64,000 nucleotides of DNA from positions 310,001 to 374,000 of the forward strand of contig NZ_LT632547.1 of assembly GCF_900119695.1 (NCBI RefSeq). Reading direction: 5' to 3'. Below the pieces are notes generated by a model. That model was not told the DNA's origin. It worked only from the letters and a program-made list of their open reading frames with translations, and searched no databases. Shown piece by piece: positions 44,989 through 55,106 of this stretch. Position numbers and translations under genes: made by a program. Each line of letters starts with the position of its first letter. Position 1 is the first letter of the stretch. This DNA comes from Actinomyces urinae (GTDB taxonomy: Bacteria > Actinomycetota > Actinomycetes > Actinomycetales > Actinomycetaceae).

Positions 44989-45915
44989 GTGAAGACACAA
45001 AAGATGCTCAGCATGGTTGCAGTAGCCACACTTGCTACTCTTTCCCTGGCAGCCTGCTCTGACCCAGACCAGCCCAGTGAAGAAGCGACCGCGCCTTCTG
45101 ATTCGGTTGCCAAGTTCTACGACATCGACTCGATTGAAACCCAGGCTGATATTGCCGCCCTAGTGCCCGAGGAAATCAAGGCTCGTGGCGAGCTCCGCAA
45201 TGGCGCTTCAACCGACTACGCGCCCGCCGAGTTTCGCGACACCGACGGCCAAACTCCCATCGGTTACGATATTGAACTCGTCAAGGCACTAGCCAAAGTA
45301 ATGGGGCTATCGGAAGGAACCACTACCCACGCTGAGTTCGCAACCATCATCCCCGCGCTGGGCACCAAGTTCGATATTGGGGCCTCGTCCTTCACCATCA
45401 CGCCCGAGCGCATGGAGCAGGTCAATATGGTCTCTTTCGTTGAAGTGGGATCCTCCTACGCCGTGAAGACCGGCAATCCGTCTGGATTTGATCCAAGCAA
45501 CCCGTGTGGCAAGACCATCGGCCTTCAAACCGGCACCTACCAGCAAACCCTCATAACCGACCTGTCCGCCGAGTGCGAGGCGAAGGGCGAAGCCGCTATC
45601 AAGATCATGCCTCACGACCTCAACACCGATAATGTGACGAAGCTGGTGGGCGGTCAATACGATGCGGTGCTGTCAGACTCAACGGTCACCGGTTGGGCAA
45701 TCGAATCGACGAACGGCCAGCTTGAGCAGATAGGCGAAGTAATCGAGTCTGAGCCGCAAGGCATTGTCATCAACAAGGACGACGCCGCTCTTACCGAAGC
45801 CGTGCAGAAGGCACTGCAATATCTCATGGACAATGGCATTCTTGAGGACATCTTGAACCTCTACGGAGCGGGCGACGCGGCGCTTTCTAAGGCCGAGGTA
45901 AACCCGGGTAAGTAA
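44989..45915 (+). CDS. amino acid ABC transporter substrate-binding lipoprotein
   Basis: This 308-aa lipoprotein is the periplasmic-binding-protein (SBP_bac_3) part of a polar amino acid importer. The signal peptide ends in the lipobox LSLAAC, so Cys23 would be lipidated by Lgt. The start is the GTG at 44989, behind AGGAG; an earlier ATG is ruled out by that ribosome site and by the signal peptide. Binding-fold segments are GYDIELVKALAKVMGL, DIGASSFTITPERM and GKTIGLQTGTYQQTL. The ligand is not evident. It is followed 3 bp later by the permease. Confidence 0.92.
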   Translation: MKTQKMLSMVAVATLATLSLAACSDPDQPSEEATAPSDSVAKFYDIDSIETQADIAALVPEEIKARGELRNGASTDYAPAEFRDTDGQTPIGYDIELVKALAKVMGLSEGTTTHAEFATIIPALGTKFDIGASSFTITPERMEQVNMVSFVEVGSSYAVKTGNPSGFDPSNPCGKTIGLQTGTYQQTLITDLSAECEAKGEAAIKIMPHDLNTDNVTKLVGGQYDAVLSDSTVTGWAIESTNGQLEQIGEVIESEPQGIVINKDDAALTEAVQKALQYLMDNGILEDILNLYGAGDAALSKAEVNPGK

Positions 45916-45918
45916 TCC

Positions 45919-46854
45919 ATGGAGAACGTAAACCTAATCCACCCCCGGCCGGTACCCCGGCCGGGGCGCTGGCTATCCGCAGCAGTAGTAGCCGTCCTCG
46001 CCGCAATGGCGATCAACTCCCTGGTAACAAACCCCAACTTCCAGTGGCCCGTTGTTGGACAATGGCTCTTTTCTAACACGATCATGACGGGCGTGTTCTA
46101 CACGCTGATCCTCACCATCATCTCCATGACGGTTGGCACCATCCTGGCGATCACCATGGCAATCATGCGCCAATCACCAAACCCCATCCTGCGTTACGTC
46201 GCGTGGTTCTACATCTGGTTCTTCCGCGGCACCCCAATCTACACGCAGCTGATCTTCTGGTCACTGCTTCCCACGCTCTACCCGCGCCTATCACTAGGTA
46301 TTCCTTTTGGCCCGGAGTTTGTCTCATTTGAAACCGCCACCGTATTCACCGCGTTTTGGATGGCCATCGTAGGCCTCTCTCTGAACGAGGGTGCCTACCT
46401 GGCAGAAATCATCCGCTCTGGCCTTAACGCTGTGGACAAGGGACAGTGGGAGGCAGCCACTGCACTCGGCATGAAACGCGGCCAAATCCTGCGCCGCATC
46501 ATCTTGCCGCAAACCATGCGGGTAATCATTCCGCCAATTGGCAATGAAACTATCTCCATGCTGAAAACCACCTCTTTGGTGGCGGCTATCCCGTTCACGC
46601 TCGAACTCACCTGGGCTGCGCGCGACAAGGGCATTCAGCTATTCGCCCCGGTTCCACTGCTCGTAGCGGCCGCCATTTGGTACCTGTTCATCACCTCCGT
46701 CCTCATGATCGGACAGATGTATCTGGAGCGTTACTTCGGCAGAGGCTTCGACGAGCAAGCTAGCAAGAACACAAAAGGGAAGCCAACCAAGCAAGATCTC
46801 ATTGGCAGTGCAAAAACCACGCAGAACAACCCATTTATGGACGTGACACCATGA
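45919..46854 (+). CDS. amino acid ABC transporter permease
   Basis: The 311-aa HisM/GlnP-type permease has an N-terminal helix, about five further membrane segments, the [14 protein letters not shown] block and the EAA loop [21 protein letters not shown] that contacts the ATPase (motif from about residue 178). It lies between the binding lipoprotein and the ATPase genes. Only one permease gene is present, so the transporter is probably a homodimer. Confidence 0.94.
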   Translation: MENVNLIHPRPVPRPGRWLSAAVVAVLAAMAINSLVTNPNFQWPVVGQWLFSNTIMTGVFYTLILTIISMTVGTILAITMAIMRQSPNPILRYVAWFYIWFFRGTPIYTQLIFWSLLPTLYPRLSLGIPFGPEFVSFETATVFTAFWMAIVGLSLNEGAYLAEIIRSGLNAVDKGQWEAATALGMKRGQILRRIILPQTMRVIIPPIGNETISMLKTTSLVAAIPFTLELTWAARDKGIQLFAPVPLLVAAAIWYLFITSVLMIGQMYLERYFGRGFDEQASKNTKGKPTKQDLIGSAKTTQNNPFMDVTP

Positions 46855-47624
46855 CAGCAATGATTGAGATCAAAGACGTACACAAGTTTTTTGGCGACCT
46901 CCACGTGCTTAAAGGCGTCGACATGAACGTGGCCAAGGGCGAAGTGTGTGTGCTTCTCGGCCCCTCGGGGTCCGGCAAATCAACTCTTCTTCGCTGCATC
47001 AACGGGCTGGAGAAGATCTCCGCTGGTCGCGTCTACCTTGAAGGTGAGCTCATGGGCATGCGCGAGGTGGAGCGTCGCGGCAAAATCGAACTCCACGAGC
47101 TACGCGAGAAGCAGGTGACCGCGCAACGTTCACGCATTGGCATGGTGTTCCAACGCTTCAACCTGTTCCCGCACATGACTGCCCTCGAAAACGTCATCGA
47201 AGGCCCCGTGCAGGTTCAGCGCGTGTCGAAAGAGCAGGCGAAAGCTGAAGCTCTGGAGCTACTTGCGCGCGTTGGCCTCGCCGATCGCACGGACCACTAC
47301 CCTGCCGAGCTCTCCGGAGGGCAACAGCAACGAGTAGCCATTGCTCGGGCTCTCGCGATGAAACCTGAACTCATGCTGTTCGATGAGCCCACTTCCGCCC
47401 TAGACCCAGAACTTGTGGGCGAAGTTTTGGAAGTTATGAAAGACCTCGCAAAAGACGGCATGACGATGGTGGTTGTCACCCACGAAATTGGCTTCGCCAA
47501 AGAGGTAGCAGACCACCTCGTGTTCATGGATGACGGCAAGATCGTTGAAGAAGGCGATGCTCGCACCATCATCGAAAACCCGCAGCACCCCAGGGCGCAA
47601 GAGTTCTTTGGCAAAGTCCTCTAA
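46851..47624 (+). CDS. amino acid ABC transporter ATP-binding protein
   Basis: The 257-aa GlnQ/HisP-type ATPase has Walker [16 protein letters not shown]-loop [12 protein letters not shown], signature [15 protein letters not shown], Walker [14 protein letters not shown] and switch His VVTHE. Its start overlaps the permease gene by ATGA. It ends the three-gene importer operon, closed by a strong terminator. Confidence 0.96.
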   Translation: MTAMIEIKDVHKFFGDLHVLKGVDMNVAKGEVCVLLGPSGSGKSTLLRCINGLEKISAGRVYLEGELMGMREVERRGKIELHELREKQVTAQRSRIGMVFQRFNLFPHMTALENVIEGPVQVQRVSKEQAKAEALELLARVGLADRTDHYPAELSGGQQQRVAIARALAMKPELMLFDEPTSALDPELVGEVLEVMKDLAKDGMTMVVVTHEIGFAKEVADHLVFMDDGKIVEEGDARTIIENPQHPRAQEFFGKVL

Positions 47625-47639
47625 GATCCTCGATCTGAT

Positions 47640-47687
47640 ACAACACAACCCGGTGGCTTTTTTACGCGCCACCGGGTTGTGTTGTTT
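47640..47687. terminator. bidirectional terminator between ABC importer and histidine phosphatase
   Basis: A perfect 18-bp stem (47640-47657 with 47668-47685) with a T-rich loop is followed by T bases. It lies 15 bp after the ATPase stop and reaches the end of the convergent phosphatase gene. Confidence 0.9.
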
Positions 47688-48399
47688 AGTTGGATCGGAG
47701 CCCTGATTCCTTTGGAACCACCGGGCCGCCGGTCAACTCATAGGAATCCAACGGTCTATCGGACCAGGTCACTGCCTGCCACGAGGATCTATCCTGCATC
47801 CAGTTTTGGCCCTTGCCCTTCCACTCCAACACGGTGGTTGCAGCGTTTTCCATGGGATAGCGGGCCACGAGCTCGCGGTTGTAGTCCCCCGACAGCGTCG
47901 CAGAGATCACGCGAATAATCGCGCCGTGAGCTACCAAAACCACCGTCGCCTCGGATCCGAGCTCCTCTTGTGCAACGCTCAGTGCCTCGGTGATTACCGA
48001 ACCAAAACGCGCCTGCGTCTGCCAACCGTCCTCACCGCCGGGCATCTGCCAATCAAGGTCTCCATCGATCCACGCGAGCACCGCACTCAAGTAGGTGCGA
48101 ATATCTTCACCCTTGGTGGACATCTCGATGTCGCCTGCAATCACCTCTCGGATCCCCTCACGCACCAGCGGGGTCAGCCCGTACTTTTTTGCAAGCGGAG
48201 CCGCGGTTTGCAAAGTCCGGTTCAGCGGCGAAACGTAAATCACCGACGGTTTTGAACCCACGAGTTGCTCAAAATTATCCGCCAGCTCCTCAGCTTGCGC
48301 CGCGCCCACCTCGTCAAGATCAGCACCGGGCATCGCGGTATCTAGAGCATGCGAAATATTGGAAGGAGTCTGGCCATGACGGACCAAAACGAGACGCAA
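47686..48399 (-). CDS. histidine phosphatase family protein
   Basis: The 237-aa protein belongs to the phosphoglycerate mutase-like phosphatases. The phosphohistidine motif is LVLVRHGQTPSN at the N-terminus; the second His is in VVLVAHGAIIRVI. The start codon is TTG, placed behind a perfect AGGAGG ribosome site. It probably acts on a small phosphorylated substrate rather than as a mutase; the substrate cannot be told. It ends in the shared terminator with the ABC importer. Confidence 0.9.
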   Translation of the reverse strand: MRLVLVRHGQTPSNISHALDTAMPGADLDEVGAAQAEELADNFEQLVGSKPSVIYVSPLNRTLQTAAPLAKKYGLTPLVREGIREVIAGDIEMSTKGEDIRTYLSAVLAWIDGDLDWQMPGGEDGWQTQARFGSVITEALSVAQEELGSEATVVLVAHGAIIRVISATLSGDYNRELVARYPMENAATTVLEWKGKGQNWMQDRSSWQAVTWSDRPLDSYELTGGPVVPKESGLRSN

Positions 48400-48433
48400 T
48401 TATCCTCCTAAAAGATAACTCTCTTCTTAAGAA

Positions 48434-49300
48434 CTAGCTTTCTTTACCCGTGAAACCGGTAGAGATCGCACTCAGCGCCGCTGTCAGCTCGGTAGGTACA
48501 ACCCACACCTTCGAGCCCTCGCCCTTCGAAAGCTCTGGAAGCATCTCCAAATACTTGTACGCAAGTAGCTTCGGATCAGCATCACCACGGTGAATAGCTT
48601 CAAACACCTGCTGGATAGCACGGGCCTCACCCTCAGCTTCAAGCACGCGAGCCTGCGCGAAACCCTGCGCACGAAGGATCTCCGACTCCTTTTCTCCCTC
48701 GGCTTTCAAAATCTGCGACTGGCGTACACCCTCCGCAGTCAAAATAGCGGCACGCTTATCACGCTCCGCGCGAAGCTGCTGCTCCATTGCCTGCTGGATC
48801 GAGGGCGGCGGGTCAATCGCCTTCAGCTCAACGCGATTAACTCGAATGCCCCACTTACCGGTAGCTTCGTCCAGAACACCACGCAGACGCGAGTTAATGT
48901 CATCGCGGGAAGTTAGCGTCTGTTCGAGGTCCAGCGAACCAATCACGTTACGAAGCGTTGTAACCGTGAGCTGTTCGATGGCGGAAATATAGTTCGCTAT
49001 CTCATACGTTGCACTGCGCGGATCCGTTACCTGGTAGTAGATGACCGAGTCGATTGAAACAACAACGTTATCCGCAGTGATCACGGGCTGGGGTGGAAAC
49101 GAAGTTACCTGCTCGCGCAAATCAACCTGTGAAGCAATGCGATCGATGAACGGAACAATCAGATGTAGGCCCGCGTACATCTCCGTGTGGAAACGTCCGA
49201 GGCGCTCAACTACAAGTGCACGCGACTGCGGGACAATGCGGATTGCTCGCACGACAATCACGACAACCAGCAGTAGCAAAACTATAGCTACATAAGGCAT
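48434..49300 (-). CDS. SPFH/stomatin-family membrane protein
   Basis: The 288-aa protein has one N-terminal membrane segment (about 3-22) and the SPFH/band-7 domain (about 25-190), with ALVVERLGRFH, PFIDRIASQVDLREQV and ELKAIDPPPSIQQAM. A Glu/Ala-rich coiled coil follows (about 190-245). It resembles QmcA/stomatin, which form large membrane assemblies and microdomains. It lies 15 bp after nfeD; the SPFH-NfeD pair is a known functional couple. Confidence 0.93.
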   Translation of the reverse strand: MPYVAIVLLLLVVVIVVRAIRIVPQSRALVVERLGRFHTEMYAGLHLIVPFIDRIASQVDLREQVTSFPPQPVITADNVVVSIDSVIYYQVTDPRSATYEIANYISAIEQLTVTTLRNVIGSLDLEQTLTSRDDINSRLRGVLDEATGKWGIRVNRVELKAIDPPPSIQQAMEQQLRAERDKRAAILTAEGVRQSQILKAEGEKESEILRAQGFAQARVLEAEGEARAIQQVFEAIHRGDADPKLLAYKYLEMLPELSKGEGSKVWVVPTELTAALSAISTGFTGKES

Positions 49301-49315
49301 GGGTGCCTCCTAAAA

Positions 49316-49741
49316 TCAGGATTTCAAATCTACAACGGCAGTAGCGCCATCGATTTGCGTGACGATGACGCTTGTACCTACGGGGATTTCCCCGCCACTC
49401 GTGCGCGCTGACCAGACTTCACCGTCCAGGCGGATTCTGCCATCGTGGCGATCAACAGGCTCCAGCACTGTCGCGGTTTGCCCCACCAGAGCGCGAACAT
49501 TGGTTTGAATATTTGGAGTGTGGCGCGCCAGGAATGACTTGGCCCATGGGCGCACCAACAAAAGAAGCATGACGGCCACCACACTAAATGCAACCAGCTG
49601 CCCCACCAGACCGAAACCGGCATAGGAAATCAGGCCCGCAGCAACTGCCGCAAAAGCCAAATTTATGAAAATAAAATCGACAGTTAGAACCTCGACCACG
49701 CCAAGACCAAGCGCGATAACAAGCCACCAAGCAAGGGTCAT
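49316..49741 (-). CDS. NfeD-family membrane protein
   Basis: The 141-aa protein has three or four membrane segments (about 1-70) and a C-terminal OB-fold domain (VRALVGQTATVLEP, GEIPVGTSVIVTQIDGATAVV), as in short NfeD1b proteins. The partner SPFH gene follows. It starts 17 bp after the upstream ABC ATPase gene, so the three may be in one transcript. Confidence 0.9.
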   Translation of the reverse strand: MTLAWWLVIALGLGVVEVLTVDFIFINLAFAAVAAGLISYAGFGLVGQLVAFSVVAVMLLLLVRPWAKSFLARHTPNIQTNVRALVGQTATVLEPVDRHDGRIRLDGEVWSARTSGGEIPVGTSVIVTQIDGATAVVDLKS

Positions 49742-49758
49742 TTACAATCCTTAACTAT

Positions 49759-50559
49759 CTAGTAATCCGCCCTGGCGCTCCACCGACCATCGGTCGAAGA
49801 TACCTTTAGCGGCAATCCGAACGCCGACGACAGGGCGTCATCAACCAAGACCTCTTCAAGCGGACCAGCCGCAACAATCGAACCCGCGTTCATGAGCGCT
49901 GCGTGCGTGAAGCACCGCGGAATCTCTTCAACGTGATGGGTTACCAAGATCATGGCGGGGCCGTTCTTATCTTTGCCGATCTCCTCCAACGCCATCACCA
50001 GCAACTCACGGGCACCAAGATCTAGGCCCGCCGTTGGCTCATCGAGAATAAGAACCTCCGGATCTGCCATTAACGCGCGGCAAATCAATACGCGTTGGCG
50101 TTCCCCCTCGGAAAGAGTGCTGAATCGCCTCTCTGCCAGATAGCCCACTCCCATGATGTGAAGTAAATCCGAAGCACGGCTCAGGTCCTGTTCCTCATAC
50201 TCTTCTCTACCGCGGAAAATCTTGCCGTAAAGCGCGGAGAGCAACAGATCCATTACGGCGAGCCTGCTATCCACAAGGTGTTCTTCCCCCGAGCTCGCCA
50301 TCCCCACGATCGTGCGAAGATCCTTCAGATCCACGCGGCCGAGCCGGTAGTCAAGGACCTTCGCAGTATGCTGCGAATCTGGCGAAATGGAAGGGAATAC
50401 TCGACCGGTAAGTAGATTCACAAGCGTCGTTTTGCCAGCGCCGTTAGGGCCCAGAATCACCCAGTTTTCACCGGCATTCACCGTCCACGAAACATCCTTC
50501 AAAATCGGATTGTTATCGCGACGCACTTCGACATTCTGCAAATCTACAACGTGTTCCAT
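49759..50559 (-). CDS. lone ABC-type ATPase (YlmA-like)
   Basis: The 266-aa ATPase has Walker A ILGPNGAGKTTLVNL, signature TLSEGERQRVLICRAL, Walker B VLILDEPTAGLDLG and switch His LVTHHVEE. No permease gene is nearby, and the closest relatives I recall are YlmA-type ATPases with no known partner. The ATG at 50559 fits the domain start and a leaderless TAAGAT element seven bases upstream; the earlier TTG at 50580 is unlikely. Confidence 0.88.
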   Translation of the reverse strand: MEHVVDLQNVEVRRDNNPILKDVSWTVNAGENWVILGPNGAGKTTLVNLLTGRVFPSISPDSQHTAKVLDYRLGRVDLKDLRTIVGMASSGEEHLVDSRLAVMDLLLSALYGKIFRGREEYEEQDLSRASDLLHIMGVGYLAERRFSTLSEGERQRVLICRALMADPEVLILDEPTAGLDLGARELLVMALEEIGKDKNGPAMILVTHHVEEIPRCFTHAALMNAGSIVAAGPLEEVLVDDALSSAFGLPLKVSSTDGRWSARADY

Positions 50560-50566
50560 GTAATGA

Positions 50567-50572
50567 ATCTTA
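50567..50572 (-). promoter_or_regulatory. -10 element of leaderless promoter, lone ABC ATPase
   Basis: TAAGAT (minus strand) is seven bases before the ATG at 50559, with no close ribosome site. Confidence 0.45.
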
Positions 50573-50649
50573 CCTTGCAACGGTTCCGAGCGCGGTATGA
50601 GATTGCCCGGACTGATAGAGCGTTCAGTCCGGGCAAAAGGGCTTAGAAA

Positions 50650-51876
50650 CTAACCTCGCAAAATCTTCTTGTACAACTCAACGGTGCGTTCACCGATGGT
50701 TGTCCAAGCAAACTGTTCCTCTGCGCGGCGCCTACCGGCCTGCCCCATGTTTGCGGCCAGCTCCGGGTTTTCCAGTAGCTTGGTTAGCCGCTCAGCCAGA
50801 TCAGCGTGGAATTGCTTCGGATTAAGCGGGGTTCCCGTACCGTCCTGCTTTTGCTCTATCGGCACGAGATATCCCGTTTCACCATCAACAATCACGTCTG
50901 GAATACCTCCGGTAGCGGTACCCACCACGGGGAGGTTCACAGCCATGGCCTCCAGGTTCACAATGCCAAGCGGCTCATAAATCGAGGGAGTCACAAAAAC
51001 TGTTGCTGCATCGAGAATCGCTACAAGTTCAGCGCGCGGGAGCATATCCGTAATGAAGAAAACTCGATCGCGCTCCGCCCGTAGTTCATCTACCAGACCG
51101 GTGACCTCATTCATGATTTCCGGAGTGTCAGGCGCTCCAGCGCAGAGCACAATCTGTGCATCCTTAGGAATGTCGCGTAGTGCACGAAGCAGGTGCGGAA
51201 GACCCTTCTGCCTCGTAATACGGCCCACGAATACCACGGTAGGAATTGACGGATCAATGCCCAGGCGCTCAAGCGTCTGGCGAGCCGCCTCCTTTTCTTC
51301 ATCCGTCTTCGGTTTTGCCCACTCGTCTAAATCAATGCCGTTGTGAATTACGTGCACGCGATCGGGGTCAATGTTCGGGTAAGACCTCAAAATATCTGCT
51401 CGCATACCGTTTGAAACCGCAATGATGCCATCCGCAGCTTCGTACGCGGTCTTTTCTGCCCAGGATGACAGGTTGTATCCGCCGCCAAGTTGCTCTGCCT
51501 TCCACGGACGGAGCGGCTCGAGCGAGTGCGCTGAGATCACGTGCGGGACTTCGTGCAAGAGTTTACCGAGGTGACCGCCAAGATTGGCATACCACGTATG
51601 CGAATGCACCACATCAGTACCCTCCACGCCGCTGGCCATTTGAAGGTCCACGCCAAACGTTCGAAGAGCGCTGTTCGCGCCTTCTAACTCGGGAAGGTAG
51701 CTGTAGCCGGTAACGCCGTCCTCACCACCAGGCTCACCGGGAGTGCGCGGACCGTCAAAGGTGTGGACACGCAAATCCACCATCGGTCTTAACACCCGGG
51801 CTAGCTCATTCACGTGAACACCAGCACCACCGTAGATATTTGGCGGATACTCGCGGGTAAGCAAATCAACGCGCAT
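50650..51876 (-). CDS. glgA: glycogen synthase, actinobacterial GT4 type
   Basis: The 408-aa GT4 glycosyltransferase matches the Rv1212c-type glycogen synthase, which uses ADP-glucose; in mycobacteria this enzyme (GlgM) makes maltose-1-phosphate. The N-terminus is RVDLLTREYPPNIYGGAGVH with the donor-binding glycine loop. Other blocks are VSNGMRADILR, FVGRITRQKG and the C-terminal ExxxxxE-type PSIYEPLGIVNLEAMA. ATG 51876 follows AAGGG with 9-nt spacing. It is divergent from glgC, which makes its substrate. Confidence 0.93.
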   Translation of the reverse strand: MRVDLLTREYPPNIYGGAGVHVNELARVLRPMVDLRVHTFDGPRTPGEPGGEDGVTGYSYLPELEGANSALRTFGVDLQMASGVEGTDVVHSHTWYANLGGHLGKLLHEVPHVISAHSLEPLRPWKAEQLGGGYNLSSWAEKTAYEAADGIIAVSNGMRADILRSYPNIDPDRVHVIHNGIDLDEWAKPKTDEEKEAARQTLERLGIDPSIPTVVFVGRITRQKGLPHLLRALRDIPKDAQIVLCAGAPDTPEIMNEVTGLVDELRAERDRVFFITDMLPRAELVAILDAATVFVTPSIYEPLGIVNLEAMAVNLPVVGTATGGIPDVIVDGETGYLVPIEQKQDGTGTPLNPKQFHADLAERLTKLLENPELAANMGQAGRRRAEEQFAWTTIGERTVELYKKILRG

Positions 51877-51972
51877 ATTAACCATCCCTTAGATTTAACG
51901 AAACGAGTGAACAACATTCGCTATCTCCACAATATCGAAGCGAATGTGCTGACGAGAGCGGTTCGTCACGGA

Positions 51973-51978
51973 TACCCT
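51973..51978 (+). promoter_or_regulatory. -10 element of leaderless promoter, glgC
   Basis: TACCCT is six bases before the ATG at 51985, with no ribosome site. Confidence 0.5.
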
Positions 51979-51984
51979 TAAGAC

Positions 51985-53223
51985 ATGGCTAAACACGTAC
52001 TTGCAATTGTTCTTGCTGGCGGCGCAGGCAGCAGACTTCGCCCCCTCACCGACGACCGCGCAAAGCCGGCCGTACCTTTTGGTGGACATTTCCGCCTCAT
52101 TGACTTCGCACTGTCGAATATTGTGAACTCCGGTTACTTGCGGATTGTGGTTCTAACTCAGTACAAGTCTCACTCTTTGGACCGTCACATAACCAAAACG
52201 TGGCGCATGTCCACTCTTCTGGGCAACTACGTGGCGCCGGTCCCCGCCCAGCAGAGACGTGGCGAGCACTGGTACCAAGGATCGGCTGACGCCATCTACC
52301 AGTCCCTCAACACCATCGAAGATGAACGCCCCGATTACGTAGTAATCGTTGGTGCGGACAATATTTACCGCATGGATTTCTCGCAGATGGTGGATCACCA
52401 TATTGCCTCTGGCCTGCCGTGCACCGTTGCTGGTATTCGCCAGCCGCTAGAGCTCTCCCCCTCTTTTGGTGTAATCAAATCCGAGAATGGTCGCGTAACC
52501 GAGTTCCTGGAAAAGCCCGAGACCACCGAGGGACTACCGGATGATCCGAACAGCTTCCTCGCATCCATGGGCAACTACGTGTTCACCACAGAAGAGCTAG
52601 TAAAAGCGTTGCGCGAGGATGCACAAAACCCCGACTCCAACCACGATATGGGCGGCGACCTTGTGCCCTGGTTCGTAGAAAATGGTGGTTGCGGCGTTTA
52701 TGACTTCATTGACAACGTGGTTCCCGGATCCACCGAACGCGACGCCGACTACTGGCGTGACGTTGGTACCCTCGACGCGTTCTACGACGCGAACATGGAC
52801 CTAATCTCGGTTCACCCGATCTTCAATCTGTACAACCTCGATTGGCCAACGCTTACGCAAATTCCGGGACACCTTCCCCCGGCCAAGTTTGTGTACTCCG
52901 AGACCAGCCGCCTCGGACACGCCCTCGACTCGTTCATTTCGCCGGGCGTAATCATCTCAGGCGGCGAGGTTGTTCACTCGATCCTCTCCCCCGGCGTATA
53001 CGTACACTCGTGGGCGAGAATCCTTGACTCCGTGGTGATGGATGGATGCCGCATCGGTCGCAACGCTATCGTTTCGAAAGCCATCTTGGATAAGAACGTG
53101 ATAGTTGAAGATGGAGCCGAGGTAGGCGTTGACCTGGACTACGACCGCGAACGCGGCCTAACGGTTACAGAGTCTGGTATCACCGTGGTACCAAAGGGTT
53201 ATGTGATCAAGAAGAAGGCATAA
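51985..53223 (+). CDS. glgC: glucose-1-phosphate adenylyltransferase
   Basis: GlgC makes ADP-glucose from glucose-1-phosphate and ATP, the first committed step of glycogen synthesis. The 412-aa protein has the nucleotide-binding [25 protein letters not shown] segment, [17 protein letters not shown] and a C-terminal left-handed beta-helix. It is transcribed divergently from glgA and ends at a strong terminator. Confidence 0.97.
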   Translation: MAKHVLAIVLAGGAGSRLRPLTDDRAKPAVPFGGHFRLIDFALSNIVNSGYLRIVVLTQYKSHSLDRHITKTWRMSTLLGNYVAPVPAQQRRGEHWYQGSADAIYQSLNTIEDERPDYVVIVGADNIYRMDFSQMVDHHIASGLPCTVAGIRQPLELSPSFGVIKSENGRVTEFLEKPETTEGLPDDPNSFLASMGNYVFTTEELVKALREDAQNPDSNHDMGGDLVPWFVENGGCGVYDFIDNVVPGSTERDADYWRDVGTLDAFYDANMDLISVHPIFNLYNLDWPTLTQIPGHLPPAKFVYSETSRLGHALDSFISPGVIISGGEVVHSILSPGVYVHSWARILDSVVMDGCRIGRNAIVSKAILDKNVIVEDGAEVGVDLDYDRERGLTVTESGITVVPKGYVIKKKA

Positions 53224-53227
53224 GAGT

Positions 53228-53266
53228 AAAGGTGGTGGAGAGCGAAACGCTCTCCACCACCTTTTT
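53228..53266 (+). terminator. intrinsic terminator after glgC
   Basis: A perfect 17-bp stem (53228-53244 with 53248-53264) with an AAA loop continues into T residues, five bases after the stop. Confidence 0.93.
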
Positions 53267-53330
53267 GATATGCGGGCTTTCTGGAGGTTGCCGCCGCCTG
53301 TGTGCGGATGGTGCTTTCAGATAGGCACGG

Positions 53331-53714
53331 CTACTTTTTACGCTGGTCCCACTTTTGTTGCTGGCGGTCCATGAAATTCGATTTTGATTTCACGGAGTCG
53401 CCCGTTGACGCGTCGCCCGCTTCAGTGGGAATGGCAATCATAAGTACGCCTACGAGCATCAAGGCAAAGCCGGCAACACCCAGCAAAACGGCTAGCCACG
53501 TGGGCCCAACCGAGATGCCTACCAACGGAAGGATCAATCCAACCACGGCTAAAACTATGCCCGTAGCAACTCGGCGAGGAGAATACGTTTTACGTACTCG
53601 AATAGCCTTAGGCGCTGATTGCGAAGACATGGTCGATGCGAGATCTGGATCTTGGATGCGAAGCTCGCGTTCCATTTGCTCGAGGATCTGACGTTCCTGG
53701 TCTGAAAGTGCCAT
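53331..53714 (-). CDS. DUF3040 membrane protein
   Basis: The 127-aa protein is a DUF3040 member, typical of Actinomycetota: ALSDQERQILEQMERELR at the N-terminus, then two membrane segments (about 50-70 and 75-95) and a short polar tail. The function is unknown. The ATG has a GGAGGTG ribosome site. Confidence 0.9.
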   Translation of the reverse strand: MALSDQERQILEQMERELRIQDPDLASTMSSQSAPKAIRVRKTYSPRRVATGIVLAVVGLILPLVGISVGPTWLAVLLGVAGFALMLVGVLMIAIPTEAGDASTGDSVKSKSNFMDRQQQKWDQRKK

Positions 53715-53819
53715 TTTTCACCTCCGTGTCATCGCTAAAACGATCAACTCTGATTGTCTAGTTCAATACTAAAGTGTGACCGCGGCATTTACTAACTGAA
53801 GTTGCGTGCAGCGATTGAT

Positions 53820-55073
53820 TCACGGTTCGGTTTTAGTGCCGTCGGTATCATTTCCGCGCGGTCGTTTTTCAATCAGAGTGGCAGGGCGCAGCGCATCAAT
53901 TCCGAATTTCGCTTTAACCGCATCCATGGTTCGCTCAGCTGTTCTGGCTCGGCCGTCATCATCTAGCGTGATCGCAACTCCCTGCGCCCTCTCCTGCAGG
54001 TTTTCGGTACGTACTCCGATCAGGCGCACACCTCCATTTGGTACTCCGTATGCGCGAAACAGGTTACGCGCCGCCCTCGCTATGTCCATGCCTACATCTG
54101 TTGGACTCGATAAAGTTTGGGACCGCGTGGCCGTGTGGAAGTCAGCTGCGCGCACCTTGATAGCTACAGTCCACGCAACCATTTTGGCCGCCCGCAAACG
54201 TCGTGCATTGTCGTGAGATTGTTCGAGGAGAACCTGCTCTAAAATCTCAGGATCTGAAATATCTTCCCCAAACGTCGTTTCTGTACCAATCGACTTCTCT
54301 GGGCGGTGCACGTGCACCTTGCGTGGATCGATCCCCCACGCGAGGTCGTGTAGCCGTCTCGATGAAGCCACGCCGAGAAGCCTATCCAAACGGGTCAAAG
54401 AGTAATTCGCAAGATCAGCCACCGTGTCTATGCCGTTTTTGGAAAGCACCTGCTGGGTTCGTCCTCCAACACCCCACAGGGCGCCGACAGGTAGTTCATG
54501 CAAGAAGTCGACCGTTCGATCCTGCGGAATGAGTAAGACACCATCCGGCTTTGCATGACTCGACGCAATTTTTGCCACCGACTTATTAGTCGCAATACCT
54601 ACGGAAGCCACCAGGCCAATCTCACCTCGCACGCGCTCGCGGATAAGCTGCGCGATTCTTGTTGGGCTTCCCAACCGCCGCACGGACCCCGAGACATCGA
54701 GGAATGCCTCGTCAATACTTATCTGCTCCACAGCCGGAGTGATGGAACGCAAAATCTCCATAACTCGAGTCGAATACTGCGAATACACTTCCCTGCGGCC
54801 GGAGACCACAACCGCGCTGGGAGCCCTGCGGCGCGCCTGCGCCATCGGCATTCCCGCATGCACCCCAAGAGCGCGAACATCGTACGTTGCGGAAGTAACT
54901 ACGCCGCGATTACCCCGACCTCCCACGATGAGTGGCTTTCCCCGTAAACCGGGATCTTCCAACACCTCCACCAACGCGAAGAAAGAATCCATATCGACAT
55001 GCAAAATGTTGCAACCGGTATCGTCACTACCCCAATCCCGCTTCGCAGCGGCGGAACGTGGCGCCTTCGACAT
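53820..55073 (-). CDS. dinB: DNA polymerase IV
   Basis: DinB is a Y-family translesion polymerase. The 417-aa protein keeps the catalytic acids in LHVDMDSFFALVE and ISIDEAFLDVSG, which ImuB lacks. The thumb has VGIATNKSVAKIAS and the helix-hairpin-helix near GVGGRTQQVL. No LexA box was found upstream, so unlike the mutasome genes it does not look SOS-controlled. The ATG follows GGGAGGG. It is divergent from the spermidine-synthase-like gene. Confidence 0.95.
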   Translation of the reverse strand: MSKAPRSAAAKRDWGSDDTGCNILHVDMDSFFALVEVLEDPGLRGKPLIVGGRGNRGVVTSATYDVRALGVHAGMPMAQARRRAPSAVVVSGRREVYSQYSTRVMEILRSITPAVEQISIDEAFLDVSGSVRRLGSPTRIAQLIRERVRGEIGLVASVGIATNKSVAKIASSHAKPDGVLLIPQDRTVDFLHELPVGALWGVGGRTQQVLSKNGIDTVADLANYSLTRLDRLLGVASSRRLHDLAWGIDPRKVHVHRPEKSIGTETTFGEDISDPEILEQVLLEQSHDNARRLRAAKMVAWTVAIKVRAADFHTATRSQTLSSPTDVGMDIARAARNLFRAYGVPNGGVRLIGVRTENLQERAQGVAITLDDDGRARTAERTMDAVKAKFGIDALRPATLIEKRPRGNDTDGTKTEP

Positions 55074-55093
55074 GGCCCTCCCTCAAAATGTTG

Positions 55094-55099
55094 TAACGT
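55094..55099 (+). promoter_or_regulatory. -10 element of leaderless promoter, spermidine-synthase-like gene
   Basis: TAACGT is seven bases before the ATG at 55107, with no ribosome site. Confidence 0.5.
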
Positions 55100-55106
55100 C
55101 TACAGC

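Noticed and set aside
55074-55106. LexA box before dinB
   Set aside because: No TCGAAC or GTTCGA half sites are found in the gap, so dinB is not placed in the SOS set.
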